A stretch of 45,706 nucleotides of DNA, taken from assembly GCA_029261135.1 (NCBI GenBank), contig JAJDBX010000040.1, forward strand, positions 1 through 45,706, in the 5' to 3' direction. This stretch comes from Nitrospirota bacterium. GTDB taxonomy: Bacteria; Nitrospirota; Nitrospiria; SBBL01; JAADHI01. How positions within the stretch are numbered: position 1 is the stretch's first letter; each line of letters begins with the position of its first letter. Under the pieces are notes generated by a model. It was not told the origin of the DNA. It made no database searches and saw only the letters and a list, made by a program, of their open reading frames with translations. The translations under genes were made by a program, and so were the position numbers. Below, piece after piece: positions 1 through 8,078 of the stretch.

Positions 1-82
1 GGTTCGTGCTTTTTCCGCTCTTTTTGACCAGATCAACCACTTCTTCTTTGAATGATGAACTGAATTTTCTGCGTGTTTTCAT
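1..82 (-). CDS. IS3-type transposase OrfA, N-terminal fragment (cut by window edge)
   Basis: Only the first 27 codons are visible, starting at an ATG whose first base is position 82, with GGGAGG upstream. The peptide opens MKTRRKFSSSFKEEVVDLVK, which is the usual start of IS3-family OrfA proteins: a basic N-terminus leading into the first helix of a helix-turn-helix that recognises the inverted repeats. In this family OrfA is normally joined to the DDE-containing OrfB by a -1 translational frameshift; that part is beyond the window. The assignment rests on the N-terminal pattern and the adjoining terminal repeat only. Confidence 0.65.
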   Translation of the reverse strand, partial: MKTRRKFSSSFKEEVVDLVKKSGKSTN

Positions 83-141
83 CCTTTACCTCCCTCAGCA
101 TTTTATGCTAAATCGGTGTCCCTGAAAACAGGGGAAGGTCA
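1..141 (-). mobile_element. IS3-family-like insertion sequence, one end only
   Basis: Read on the minus strand, this edge begins with a terminal sequence TGACCTTCCCCTG at 141-129, followed by a short leader with a GGGAGG ribosome site and the start of a small basic transposase ORF. That layout (terminal repeat, about 60 bases, then OrfA) is typical of IS3-family elements. The rest of the element, including OrfB and the other inverted repeat, lies outside the window, so the group and the target duplication cannot be determined. The outer end abuts an HD-GYP-like coding remnant, which suggests that the element landed in that gene. Confidence 0.65.
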
Positions 142-149
142 CTCTTGGG

Positions 150-305
150 ATGGTGAGTATTCCAAGCAAGATTTTATCGAGGCAGAAACCCTTGATCGTT
201 GAAGAAAGGAAAGTGATTCAATCTCACCCCAGCCTGGCGAAACTGATGGTTGAGCATTCAGAGGAGTTGAAAGAAGTGCTCCCCGGCGATCTTATCCCAT
301 CATGA
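150..305 (+). pseudogene. HD-GYP-like domain remnant, truncated by the insertion sequence
   Basis: A 51-codon open frame directly beyond the IS end. It contains IPSKIL, then a conserved-looking EE, then a HP pair (IQSHPSLAKLM), which resembles the IP.KIL....L..EE...I..HP segment following the HD motif of HD-GYP c-di-GMP phosphodiesterases. The HD motif itself and the downstream HHE..DG.GYP segment are absent, and the frame ends after LIPS. I read it as debris of an HD-GYP gene whose 5' part was separated by the IS. The fragment is short, so the family call is tentative; it could be an unrelated helical remnant. Confidence 0.35.
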
Positions 306-318
306 ACACGATGAAGCG

Positions 319-858
319 CTATTCCGCGAGAGCCCCTATTTTTCTAAAGACCGTCATAATAGTTTCACCTGGATAGCCTTTACGTCGCAAAAAATCATAT
401 GCTCTGCGGCGATACTTGGGTGTTTGAAGGGTTTCAAGGTTTTTATAACGACGGACGAGAACGCTTTCGGCCTGATGCGATAAATTATATTGACCTGATA
501 GATCGTGAATGAGGGTGCTGACTTCAGTAGAGGGAAGCCCTTTTTTGAGCAGTTCTTTTCTTATACGAATCGGCCCGAAATAGTCCTGTTCTATACGATA
601 CTGAGACCAGGCTCTAGCATATTTCTGATCGTTAATGAGTTTGAACTGTTTAAAAAAAAGAACTGTTTTTGAGATGGTTTTCTCTGAGAATCCTTTCCGT
701 GCAAGCTTTTGTGTCATCTCATGGGAAGTATGATCCCGGTAGGATAAGATTTTGTAGCCGGCTTTTTTTGCCGATGGGACGGAATCCTCAAAAATGCTCG
801 ACCCCAAATTCACTTTCTCCTGAGGTGTTTTCTTCTTGTGAATTTTCCCAACCATCAC
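319..858 (-). CDS. recX: Regulatory protein RecX
   Basis: RecX binds RecA filaments and dampens strand exchange and the SOS co-protease activity. The 179-residue product has the family pattern of repeated three-helix units: A..ILSYRDHTSHEMTQKL followed by KGF, then YA..W...R....YGP-like (DYFGPIRIRKELLKKG), and a C-terminal unit ending RRKGYPGETI. The annotated ATG lies 71 bases inside the end of pilT. A later TTG (codon LGSSIFED), eight bases after AGGAG, would remove most of the overlap and give about 163 residues, so the start is uncertain. It lies downstream of recA, but pilT is inserted between the two. Confidence 0.88.
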   Translation of the reverse strand: MMVGKIHKKKTPQEKVNLGSSIFEDSVPSAKKAGYKILSYRDHTSHEMTQKLARKGFSEKTISKTVLFFKQFKLINDQKYARAWSQYRIEQDYFGPIRIRKELLKKGLPSTEVSTLIHDLSGQYNLSHQAESVLVRRYKNLETLQTPKYRRRAYDFLRRKGYPGETIMTVFRKIGALAE

Positions 859-1936
859 TGGTGCTTTGGATGCCTTTCACTTTCAGCGCAAAATCATCGG
901 GGTTGCTGGTCCATTTTAGGGCTTCATCATAAGAAATGATGCCATTTTGATGGTGTTCATAAATGGATTGGTCAAATGTCTGCATCCCATATTGTGATTT
1001 TCCTGCGGCAATAATATCATGAATGTTACGCGTTTTATCTGAATCGATAATGGCTTCAGCGATGGTTTGTGTCCCAACCATGATCTCGACGGCCGGGACA
1101 CGCCCTCCTTTATCCGAGCATGGGATGAGGCGCATTGAGATAATCCCTTTCAAAACGCTGGCCAGTTGCATCCGGACTTGATCATGATGATAAGGCGGAA
1201 AAACAGAAATAATACGGTGAATCGTTTCAGCCGCATCAAGCGTATGGAGTGTGCTTAAAACAAGATGTCCGGTTTCTGCGGCGGTCAGTGCAGTGCTGAT
1301 GGTTTCAAAGTCACGCATCTCTCCGACCATGATGACATCAGGATCTTGTCGGAGTGCAGAACGAAGTGCCCCGCCAAATGTATTCGTATCCTGTCCGATT
1401 TCCCTTTGACTGATCAGCCCTTTTTTATCCCGATGAAGGAATTCAATCGGATCTTCAATGGTAATGATGTTTGCCGTACGTGTGGAATTAATGATATCGA
1501 CAATCGCAGATAAAGTGGTCGATTTTCCGCTTCCTGTCGTCCCGGTCACAAGTAGAAGGCCTCGATGCTCGAGGGAAAGCTTCTGTATCACTTCCGGTAA
1601 AATAAGATCTTTCAGAGATAACATTTTGCTGGGAATGACACGAAAGACGGCGCCGATTGTTCCTCGTTGCATAAACACACTGACACGGAAGCGGCCGAGA
1701 CCCGGAGAACTATAAGCCGAGTCAATCTCATGGTTTTGTTTAAAGGTTTCCCGCTGCGAAGGGTTTAGGACAGAAAAAATCAAAGCGGCAACCTCTTCTT
1801 TGGTCATTCTGTGGGCCTCCCTTAAGGGGCCCAGTAGCCCATCGACACGGACCATTGGAGCCGCACCGACTTTTATGTGAAGATCAGATGCGCCTTTTTC
1901 CACAGAGGCCTTCAGCAGGGTATCCACATTCATCAC
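788..1936 (-). CDS. pilT: Type IV pilus retraction ATPase PilT
   Basis: PilT is a cytoplasmic hexameric AAA+ ATPase that depolymerises the type IV pilus and powers twitching motility. The 382-residue length is normal. The start is typical (TLLKASVEKGASDLHIKVG). It shows a Walker A GTTGSGKST at about residues 132-140, an Asp box around IITIEDPIEF, a Walker B DVIMVGEMRD at about 200-209, and the His box TGHLVLSTLHT at about 222-232. The AIRNLIREGK-type region typical of PilT tails appears as NIHDIIAAGKSQYGMQTFDQS. It lies 48 bases after recA and overlaps recX, so it is probably co-transcribed with both. No other pil genes are in the window. Confidence 0.95.
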   Translation of the reverse strand: MMNVDTLLKASVEKGASDLHIKVGAAPMVRVDGLLGPLREAHRMTKEEVAALIFSVLNPSQRETFKQNHEIDSAYSSPGLGRFRVSVFMQRGTIGAVFRVIPSKMLSLKDLILPEVIQKLSLEHRGLLLVTGTTGSGKSTTLSAIVDIINSTRTANIITIEDPIEFLHRDKKGLISQREIGQDTNTFGGALRSALRQDPDVIMVGEMRDFETISTALTAAETGHLVLSTLHTLDAAETIHRIISVFPPYHHDQVRMQLASVLKGIISMRLIPCSDKGGRVPAVEIMVGTQTIAEAIIDSDKTRNIHDIIAAGKSQYGMQTFDQSIYEHHQNGIISYDEALKWTSNPDDFALKVKGIQSTSDGWENSQEENTSGESEFGVEHF

Positions 1937-1984
1937 AAATCTCCATTTACAGTATAGATTGCGTAGCAGGTTTGAAAATGAAGA

Positions 1985-3031
1985 CTAAACCTCGACCTTT
2001 TCTTTGGAAATAGGTTCGGCACTTTTCAAGCCAGCCTCTTCTCGGATTGCTTTTTCAATTTCTGTTGCGAACGTGGGATTTTCTTGCAAAGATTTGATGG
2101 CATTTTCTCTCCCTTGGCCCAAGCGCTGCCCTTTATAGGAGTACCATGCGCCACTACGATCCGCAATCCGGTTTTCAATGGCGAGATCTAGTAATTCTCC
2201 CATCTTTGAGATCCCCACATTAAAGAGTACATCAAATTCTGCTTTCCGGAAAGGGGGTGAGACTTTGTTTTTGACCACTTTGACCCGAACCCGGTTTCCT
2301 GTTGCGCTTTGACCGTCTTTGATCGTCTCAATTCGCCGAATATCCAGACGCACCGATGAATAAAATTTAAGGGCATTTCCACCTGTGGTTGTTTCTGGAT
2401 TGCCAAACATGACGCCGATTTTCATTCGAATCTGGTTGATAAAAATAACACATGTTTTTGATCTTGAAATAGCAGAAGTGAGTTTTCTGAGCGCTTGAGA
2501 CATCAGCCTGGCCTGGAGGCCCATGTGAGAATCACCCATCTCTCCTTCAATTTCTGCTCTCGGCACCAGTGCGGCAACGGAGTCAATGACCACGACATCC
2601 AGTGCCCCACTTCTCACCAGGGTTTCAGTAATTTCGAGGGCCTGCTCTCCCGTGTCGGGTTGAGAGATGAGGAGTTCATCTGTTTTTACGCCCAGTCTTG
2701 AAGCATAGTGGATATCTAAAGCGTGTTCTGCATCAATGAATGCCGCCGCGCCTCCGCTTTTTTGCGCTTCTGCAATAATGTGGAGCGTGAGTGTCGTTTT
2801 TCCGGAGGACTCCGGCCCAAAGATCTCGATAACACGCCCACGTGGAACGCCGCCGACCCCTAAAGCGATGTCGAGTCCGAGCGAGCCCGTTGGAATAACG
2901 GCGATGCCCGCAGTTACGTCATCTGCCCCGAGCCTCATGATGGAGCCTTTGCCGAACTGCCGCTCAATTTGAGCCATGGCGACATCAAGTGCTCCTTGCC
3001 GATTGTTCTCATTTATGATTTTTCCAGCCAT
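1985..3031 (-). CDS. recA: Recombinase RecA
   Basis: RecA forms ATP-dependent filaments on single-stranded DNA, pairs homologous duplexes and triggers LexA cleavage. The 348-residue product has the Walker A GPESSGKT at about residues 72-79, the catalytic Glu segment following ([10 protein letters not shown]), the Walker [11 protein letters not shown], loop L1 ([22 protein letters not shown] region), [21 protein letters not shown] leading into loop L2, and an acidic C-terminal tail. The ATG follows AAGGAG by six bases. A perfect 12-base palindrome lies 22 bases upstream and could be an SOS operator. An intrinsic terminator separates it from the broken thpR gene upstream. Confidence 0.98.
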   Translation of the reverse strand: MAGKIINENNRQGALDVAMAQIERQFGKGSIMRLGADDVTAGIAVIPTGSLGLDIALGVGGVPRGRVIEIFGPESSGKTTLTLHIIAEAQKSGGAAAFIDAEHALDIHYASRLGVKTDELLISQPDTGEQALEITETLVRSGALDVVVIDSVAALVPRAEIEGEMGDSHMGLQARLMSQALRKLTSAISRSKTCVIFINQIRMKIGVMFGNPETTTGGNALKFYSSVRLDIRRIETIKDGQSATGNRVRVKVVKNKVSPPFRKAEFDVLFNVGISKMGELLDLAIENRIADRSGAWYSYKGQRLGQGRENAIKSLQENPTFATEIEKAIREEAGLKSAEPISKEKVEV

Positions 3032-3052
3032 TTTTTCTCCTTAAATAAATAA

Positions 3053-3064
3053 ACACGATCGTGT
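3053..3064. promoter_or_regulatory. 12-base palindrome upstream of recA, candidate SOS operator
   Basis: The perfect palindrome ACACGATCGTGT lies between the recA start and the upstream terminator. This is where LexA boxes normally sit, but the sequence matches neither the gammaproteobacterial CTGT-N8-ACAG nor the Gram-positive GAAC-N4-GTTC box. LexA motifs are lineage-specific, so this remains a candidate only. No second copy was noticed in the window. Confidence 0.3.
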
Positions 3065-3093
3065 CATTGCAGTGAATAATAGGGACCTTATTG

Positions 3094-3117
3094 TAAAAAA
3101 AGGTGCTTTTCAAGCCT
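3094..3117 (-). terminator. Intrinsic terminator between broken thpR and recA
   Basis: On the minus strand the stem AGGCTT / AAGC(A)CCT with a GAA loop and one bulged base is followed by seven T residues (positions 3100-3094). The plus strand also has T residues after the stem, so it may work in both directions. It overlaps the last codons of thpR and would insulate recA from the pgpA-pncC-thpR transcript. Confidence 0.55.
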
Positions 3118-3686
3118 CTTTTTTGAAAGTGTGCACAAGGCGTGGGATATGATGTGGGTCTTGTGCGCTGAGTTGGCTTTCCATGAGGATCATCGCATCC
3201 ATTGTGCTGCGACCTATTTTTGTCGATGCTTCTTGTTTCATCCAAGCGAGCAAGTCGGGCACCACGATCTTCCCCTTAATTCTCCCAAGGGTTAAGTGAG
3301 GTTGGAAGGGGAAGGAAGGTGAATCGACTTGAAAAGGAATTTTCGAAATCTGAAGGGAAAGTTTATGTTGTAATGACATTAATGGTGTTGTTTCAGTGTT
3401 TCCAGCCCAAACCACTTTTGTGGGATTGGGGCCGATGGAACACGCCGATTCCTGAGATTTTAAGGGTAAAGGGTGAAATTTTTTTTGCACTTTCATGAAT
3501 AATGGTTTCGATCTGAATTTAGCGTGAGACATCAACTTTTCCAAAAAAAAGCGTCAAATGCATCTGATTGGGGTCACACCATTTAACCCCATGAACCTGC
3601 TCTCGCCCTCGGTCTTGTAGCGCGGTACAGCGCTTTTTGACTGTATCTGAAAAAGGGAGGGCGATAAAAAGCCGCAAGGTAATCAT
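3110..3686 (-). pseudogene. thpR: RNA 2',3'-cyclic phosphodiesterase (2'-5' RNA ligase family), broken
   Basis: The two-histidine phosphoesterase ThpR hydrolyses 2',3'-cyclic phosphate ends of RNA and is often found next to cinA and recA. The N-terminal half starts at the ATG at 3686 (MITLRLFIALPF) and contains the first catalytic motif HLTL (MHLTLFFGKVD). It then meets an in-frame TAA at 3521-3519, but the same frame continues with family-like sequence (IQIETIIHESAKKISPFTLK). A +1 shift near the A4 run at 3419-3416 is then needed to reach the C-terminal half with the second motif HLTLGR. With one base removed the total is about 191 codons, the normal family length. One stop plus one frameshift argue for a real pseudogene. 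Confidence 0.85.
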
Positions 3687-3744
3687 TAGTATTGGAACGC
3701 CCCTGCATATTTTCGTTACTTTATATCACTTTTGACTGAGTTTT

Positions 3745-4242
3745 TTAAGCACTCAGATATTGTTTGAGTATCTCAAGGGCTTTTTCCGTGGCTTTTGCCT
3801 GGATCGTTTCCCGATTGCCTTGAAAATGACAAGACATGACCCGTGTTTGCTTGGCGTCAGAGAGGGATATGTAGACCAATCCCACAGGTTTTTCAACGTT
3901 GCCTCCCTCAGGGCCGGCTATGCCGGTCACTGCCAAGCCGAGGTCAACGCCTGCATTTTTTCTAATGCCTTCTGCCATGGCTGTGGCGACCTCTGGAGAA
4001 ACAGCCCCTTTTTCTTCGAGAAGTGACTTGGGGACTGATAGCAGATGCTCTTTCGAACGATTGCTATAGGTGACGCAGGCCGATTCAAAATAGTGGGAGC
4101 TTCCGGGGATCCGGGTCACGCGACTGGCAATACGACCTCCGGTGCAGGATTCTGCAATAGAAAGAAGCAGTCCTCTTGCTTTGAGGGATTTCCCGATGAC
4201 TTCTTCTAAGGAGTTTTCTTCAGTGTGCTCAGGGTTACCCAA
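3745..4242 (-). CDS. pncC: Nicotinamide-nucleotide amidohydrolase PncC (CinA C-terminal type)
   Basis: PncC deamidates nicotinamide mononucleotide to nicotinate mononucleotide in NAD salvage. The product has the hallmark AESCTGGRIASRVTRIPGSS near the N-terminus (Ser and Lys/Arg active site region), VTYSNRSKEHLL, GAVSPEVATAMAEG and AVTGIAGPEGG. An upstream ATG at 4320 would overlap pgpA by 86 bases; the TTG at 4242, nine bases after GGAG and overlapping the pgpA stop, gives 165 residues, the usual length, and is preferred. The CinA N-terminal domain is a separate gene at 37007, so cinA is split in this genome. Confidence 0.9.
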   Translation of the reverse strand: MGNPEHTEENSLEEVIGKSLKARGLLLSIAESCTGGRIASRVTRIPGSSHYFESACVTYSNRSKEHLLSVPKSLLEEKGAVSPEVATAMAEGIRKNAGVDLGLAVTGIAGPEGGNVEKPVGLVYISLSDAKQTRVMSCHFQGNRETIQAKATEKALEILKQYLSA

Positions 4243-4702
4243 TTTTAAACGCTCCGAAATGAAGCAGTGCTTCCATGAATCGGAGCAGTCCAACGGTATA
4301 CAATGCAGCGATGATATCATCGACCATGACCCCTAAACCTCCAGCCATTTTTTCAAACCTTTGAATTGGAAAAGGTTTTTTGATGTCGAAAAAGCGAAAG
4401 ACAATGAATCCGGCGATCCACCAGCCATAAACCGGTGGGAGCAGGAAGCAGACGAGCAGCATTGCAACAAGTTCGTCAATAACGATCTGGCTGGCATCTT
4501 TTCGTTTAAAATAAGGTTCAGACTGTGTCGAGGTATAAACGCCGAGCACAAATAGCGTAACCAAGAGGACTGTGTATGGCAGTGTGGGAAGCCTATGCAG
4601 AGGGAAGAAGAGAAAGAGTCCCAGCAGGCTCCCCATCGTTCCCGGGCAACGTGGAAAATATCCGATGCCACCGCAGGTTGAAATCCAGACCGTCCACCTC
4701 AT
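4235..4702 (-). CDS. pgpA: Phosphatidylglycerophosphatase A
   Basis: PgpA is an inner-membrane phosphatase that dephosphorylates phosphatidylglycerophosphate to phosphatidylglycerol. The protein has the family's N-terminal GIGYFPRCPGTMGSLLG, followed by hydrophobic helices, the acidic motif KDASQIVIDELVAM, and FRFFDIKKPFPIQRFEK, ending with GGLGVMVDDIIAA where the aspartates are expected to coordinate metal. I prefer the ATG at 4702, eight bases after AAGGA, over the ATG at 4711 that directly abuts the same Shine-Dalgarno sequence. The stop codon overlaps the pncC start, implying translational coupling. Confidence 0.92.
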   Translation of the reverse strand: MRWTVWISTCGGIGYFPRCPGTMGSLLGLFLFFPLHRLPTLPYTVLLVTLFVLGVYTSTQSEPYFKRKDASQIVIDELVAMLLVCFLLPPVYGWWIAGFIVFRFFDIKKPFPIQRFEKMAGGLGVMVDDIIAALYTVGLLRFMEALLHFGAFKIG

Positions 4703-4760
4703 ACAGTACATCCTTTACCAGTATGAATTTAAAGAGAAAAATGAAAGGCTACGAAGGAAA

Positions 4761-4790
4761 AGTATCACTGTTTCATCGCCTTGAAGTCAA
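4761..4790 (-). promoter_or_regulatory. Sigma-70-type promoter for pgpA-pncC
   Basis: On the minus strand TTGACT at 4790-4785 is followed after 18 bases by GATACT at 4766-4761. The predicted start is about 50 bases before the pgpA ATG. The assignment is by eye from consensus matches. Confidence 0.45.
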
Positions 4791-4871
4791 GAAAACAGCC
4801 CGATGTTTGTTTGTTGTGTTATGAGGGTTGTGTCTTTCTTGCGCACTTTAAAGACTAAGCCAATATGATCA

Positions 4872-4901
4872 TTGATATTTTATTCTGGATAAGGGTAGAA
4901 T
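4872..4901 (+). promoter_or_regulatory. Sigma-70-type promoter for the PPIase gene
   Basis: TTGATA, an 18-base spacer and TAGAAT. The predicted transcript start near 4908 lies downstream of the first in-frame ATG (4865), which supports choosing the GTG at 4934 as the start of the following gene. Confidence 0.5.
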
Positions 4902-4933
4902 GCCACCGTCTTTATTCAAAATTGGAGGTTTCA

Positions 4934-5800
4934 GTGCAAACTTTGAGAATTAACAATACAGTTTTTATATTGGTAGCCCTATTCTTTTTTTCTTCAATGC
5001 CGGAATCGGGTTTTGCTGCACCTTCAGATGAAATTGCGAATGTAGACGGCGCTTCAATTTCTACTGAACTTTTCGAGAAACGGATGAGTCGCCTGACCCG
5101 AGAAGGGCAGGGGGATTTTACTTCTCTTGAAATGAAGCAAGAATTGTTGGATATGCTGATTGCAACCGAGGTGCTTCACCAGGAGGGGAAACGTCGTGGT
5201 TTACTCAAAAACCCCGAGGTAATGTCTCAAATCAAAGAATTCACTGAATCGCTCCTGGTGAGAGAGATGGTGAATATGATTAGAAAAGACCGGACAACGA
5301 ATACGGCGATGAAAGACTTTTATGTGAAAAAGCAAGCTGATTTTGGAGAGGTTCGTGCAAATCATATTTTAGTCAAGACAGAACAAGAAGCGCTGGATGT
5401 GAAGAAAAAATTGGGAGAAGGTGGTGACTTTGCAGCGCTTGCCAAAGAGGTTTCCAATGATCCTGCCAGTGCTGCACGGGGTGGGGACTTAGGGTTTTTT
5501 ACCAAGGATCGCATGGTGAAACCTTTTTCAGACGCCGCATTTGCGATGAAAAAAGGTGAAATCAGTTCACCTGTAAAAAGCCCGTTTGGCTATCATATTA
5601 TTCAAATGCTCGAAATGCGTGCACCTGGCGCGTTTGAGACCTTGACTCCAGCGCAACTTCAGAATATTCAAGGGATGCTTATTAATGATGAAATTGACCA
5701 ACTTAAAGCAAAAGCAAAGGTGAGAGTGAACGAAGATGCACTAAAGAAAGCATCTCCCCCCTCTCCACCGAAAATGTCAATGCCTGGCATGGGGCATTAA
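4934..5800 (+). CDS. Periplasmic peptidyl-prolyl cis-trans isomerase, parvulin/PpiC type
   Basis: This is a SurA/PrsA-like foldase that isomerises prolyl bonds in exported proteins. From the GTG at 4934 (GGAGG five bases upstream) the 288-residue product has a signal peptide with a hydrophobic run ([11 protein letters not shown]) ending near FAAP, and an N-terminal helical chaperone region with an ELL..LI..E.L..E pattern. The parvulin domain is then clear: [60 protein letters not shown] and SPFGYHIIQ. The C-terminus is proline- and methionine-rich. It ends 14 bases before glmM and is probably co-transcribed with it. Confidence 0.9.
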   Translation: MQTLRINNTVFILVALFFFSSMPESGFAAPSDEIANVDGASISTELFEKRMSRLTREGQGDFTSLEMKQELLDMLIATEVLHQEGKRRGLLKNPEVMSQIKEFTESLLVREMVNMIRKDRTTNTAMKDFYVKKQADFGEVRANHILVKTEQEALDVKKKLGEGGDFAALAKEVSNDPASAARGGDLGFFTKDRMVKPFSDAAFAMKKGEISSPVKSPFGYHIIQMLEMRAPGAFETLTPAQLQNIQGMLINDEIDQLKAKAKVRVNEDALKKASPPSPPKMSMPGMGH

Positions 5801-5814
5801 TTTTAAGCGGGTTT

Positions 5815-7173
5815 ATGCGTAAACTTTTTGGGACAGATGGTGTTCGAGGCATCGCAAATGTTGAACCGATGACAGTCGAGACCGCGATGAAACTCGGTCG
5901 CGCCGCCGCTCATGTCTTTAAACATAAAGACGGGCGACACCGAATTGTCATTGGAAAAGATACGCGTCTTTCCTGCTACATGATCGAGTCGGCCTTAACT
6001 TCCGGGATCTGTTCTTTGGGGGTTGATGTTATTTTGGTGGGCCCACTTCCGACCCCGGCTGTGGCCTTTATGGCCCGGAGTCTTCGGGTGGATGCGGCGG
6101 TCATGATTTCAGCTTCTCATAATTCCTTTCAAGATAACGGGATTAAATTCTTTTCAAAAGAGGGATTTAAATTACCCGATCATGTCGAGCATGAGATTGA
6201 GAATCTGCTCTTTTCTGGTGAGATTGATGCGATTCGTCCTACAGCCAAAGAAATCGGAAAAGTCTTTCGATTAGATGATGTTGAAGGACGTTATATTGAA
6301 TTTGTGAAACGTTCTATTCCAAAAGGGCTTGATTTACAGGGCTTGAAAATTGTTGTGGACTGTGCCAATGGGGCCGCATACAAAGTTTCACCCACCGTAC
6401 TCAAAGAGTTGGGGGCGAAAGTGATTGTACTCAACAACGACCCCAGCGGTACAAATATTAATGAAAATTGTGGATCGATGCATCCCGAAGGTTTACAAAA
6501 AGCGGTGTTAGAACATCAGGCCCACGTAGGGATTGCCCATGATGGGGATGCAGATCGAACGACCTTTGTCGATGAGAAAGGCGATGTGATTGATGGCGAT
6601 GCCCTCTTGGTGACATTTGCTCTTGCCATGCATGATGAGCGCTGTTTAAAAGGGGAGACCCTGGTGACAACGCTGATGAGCAATATGGGGGTTGAGCTGG
6701 CCCTCAATCCGAAGGGGATTCATGTGCTTCGCACTCAGGTGGGAGATCGCTATGTGATTGAACGTATGGTTAATGGTGCCTATAATCTGGGTGGGGAACA
6801 ATCAGGCCACTTGATCTTTCTCGATTACAATACAACAGGTGATGGGGTTATTACGGCGCTTCAATTCCTTACGCTCATGGTTCGGACGGGAAATTCAGCT
6901 TCTAAATTGACAGATTGTATGACTGCTCTGCCTCAAGTTTTAAAAAATGTGAAGGTGAAAGAAAGGCGAGATTTGGCTGAAATCCCTGAAATACAAGCGC
7001 TCATCTCAGATTATGAGCAAAAGTTATCAGGATCTGGCCGAATACTGGTACGTTATTCGGGGACTGAGTTTCTTCTGCGCATTATGATTGAAGGGGAAGA
7101 GAAGTCGGTGATTTCAGAAATGGCAGACACCTTGTCCGCCATCGTTCAGAAAAAAATAGGGGCAAAGAGATGA
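5815..7173 (+). CDS. glmM: Phosphoglucosamine mutase
   Basis: GlmM converts glucosamine-6-phosphate to glucosamine-1-phosphate, a step towards UDP-GlcNAc for peptidoglycan and LPS. The 452-residue protein begins with the family signature [12 protein letters not shown]. It has the phosphoserine loop [16 protein letters not shown] with the active Ser at about residue 101, the Mg-binding loop DGDADR at about 243-248, the sugar-binding loop GGEQSGH at about 326-332, and a phosphate-binding [12 protein letters not shown] near the C-terminus. Length and all motifs are normal. Its stop overlaps the start of the cytochrome gene by four bases (ATGA). Confidence 0.97.
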   Translation: MRKLFGTDGVRGIANVEPMTVETAMKLGRAAAHVFKHKDGRHRIVIGKDTRLSCYMIESALTSGICSLGVDVILVGPLPTPAVAFMARSLRVDAAVMISASHNSFQDNGIKFFSKEGFKLPDHVEHEIENLLFSGEIDAIRPTAKEIGKVFRLDDVEGRYIEFVKRSIPKGLDLQGLKIVVDCANGAAYKVSPTVLKELGAKVIVLNNDPSGTNINENCGSMHPEGLQKAVLEHQAHVGIAHDGDADRTTFVDEKGDVIDGDALLVTFALAMHDERCLKGETLVTTLMSNMGVELALNPKGIHVLRTQVGDRYVIERMVNGAYNLGGEQSGHLIFLDYNTTGDGVITALQFLTLMVRTGNSASKLTDCMTALPQVLKNVKVKERRDLAEIPEIQALISDYEQKLSGSGRILVRYSGTEFLLRIMIEGEEKSVISEMADTLSAIVQKKIGAKR

Positions 7174-7979
7174 CGAAACGAAGTGCTCAAATTGCGCTTA
7201 TCGTGTTTCTTTTTACAAGCCTTTCTGTGGATATCGAACAGATCAAAGCCTCTCCTCTCGAAGAGGTCAAACACACCCGGCACAATCTTATTGTGCCAAT
7301 GGCAGAAGATGGAAATAGCTGCACGGTTTGTCATACTGAAGCGATTCCTTGGCGGGCGACATCGAAACAAAAAAAGGGAGAGACTCAGGCGGGTAAGAGA
7401 AAAAAGGTAAGTCAGGCACCATTATGGGGTAATAGCCCTTCGAAAAATATGTTTTACCGTGCGACACAAACCGCTCCACTCAGCGAGCACCCCTATAATC
7501 ATCCCACTGGTGGGTCCCTGGTTTGTCTTTCATGTCATGATGGTGCCCTTGGCACAGACATGCATGGCATTAATGTCGGAAATCCTCGAGTTGGTGCGGC
7601 GGCAAATGTGACTTTCGATGGCATGGCGGGACCGCGTGGCGCACCCCCCTTAAGCCGCGTAGACCATCCGATTTCTATCCGCTATCCAAGAACACCGGAC
7701 GGAAAATTTACACCCTTAAATCCAACCATTACCCGTTCCCGTTATTGGGCGCTTCCTGATCGGCAAGCTCAGGGTTTGGTTTTACCGACCTCTGACATCT
7801 CCTCTTATCTTGATCTTCCAAAAGGAAACCTTTCAAGTCCAGAGCATCTCGATACGCTGGTTCGTACTACTGGTGGAATGCTTGAATGTGATAGCTGCCA
7901 CAATCCCCATAGCGAAGCGGTGCGACCTTTTTTGAGAGTGCCTTCAGCGACGCTTTGTCTTGTTTGCCACGACCGATAA
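7170..7979 (+). CDS. Secreted tetrahaem cytochrome c family protein
   Basis: The 269-residue product has an N-terminal hydrophobic export signal ([11 protein letters not shown]) and four CXXCH haem-binding motifs: CTVCH at 51-55, CLSCH at 119-123, CDSCH at 240-244 and CLVCH at 263-267. The spacing is wide in the middle, and extra His residues could be distal haem ligands. The CHDG and SCHNPHS patterns resemble doubled-CXXCH and NapC/Nir-associated periplasmic cytochromes, so an electron-transfer role in the periplasm is expected; no specific partner can be named. It overlaps glmM by four bases, which ties an energy gene to a cell-wall gene in one transcript. Confidence 0.85.
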   Translation: MTKRSAQIALIVFLFTSLSVDIEQIKASPLEEVKHTRHNLIVPMAEDGNSCTVCHTEAIPWRATSKQKKGETQAGKRKKVSQAPLWGNSPSKNMFYRATQTAPLSEHPYNHPTGGSLVCLSCHDGALGTDMHGINVGNPRVGAAANVTFDGMAGPRGAPPLSRVDHPISIRYPRTPDGKFTPLNPTITRSRYWALPDRQAQGLVLPTSDISSYLDLPKGNLSSPEHLDTLVRTTGGMLECDSCHNPHSEAVRPFLRVPSATLCLVCHDR

Positions 7980-8078
7980 TTTCTTCTTCTTGAAAAGAAC
8001 CCACTAGCCGAATGAGGGGTCTTATGATATCTTTTTGTACGTGAAAGTCTCTTCAAAATCTCTTGAAAGAGCCTTCGT

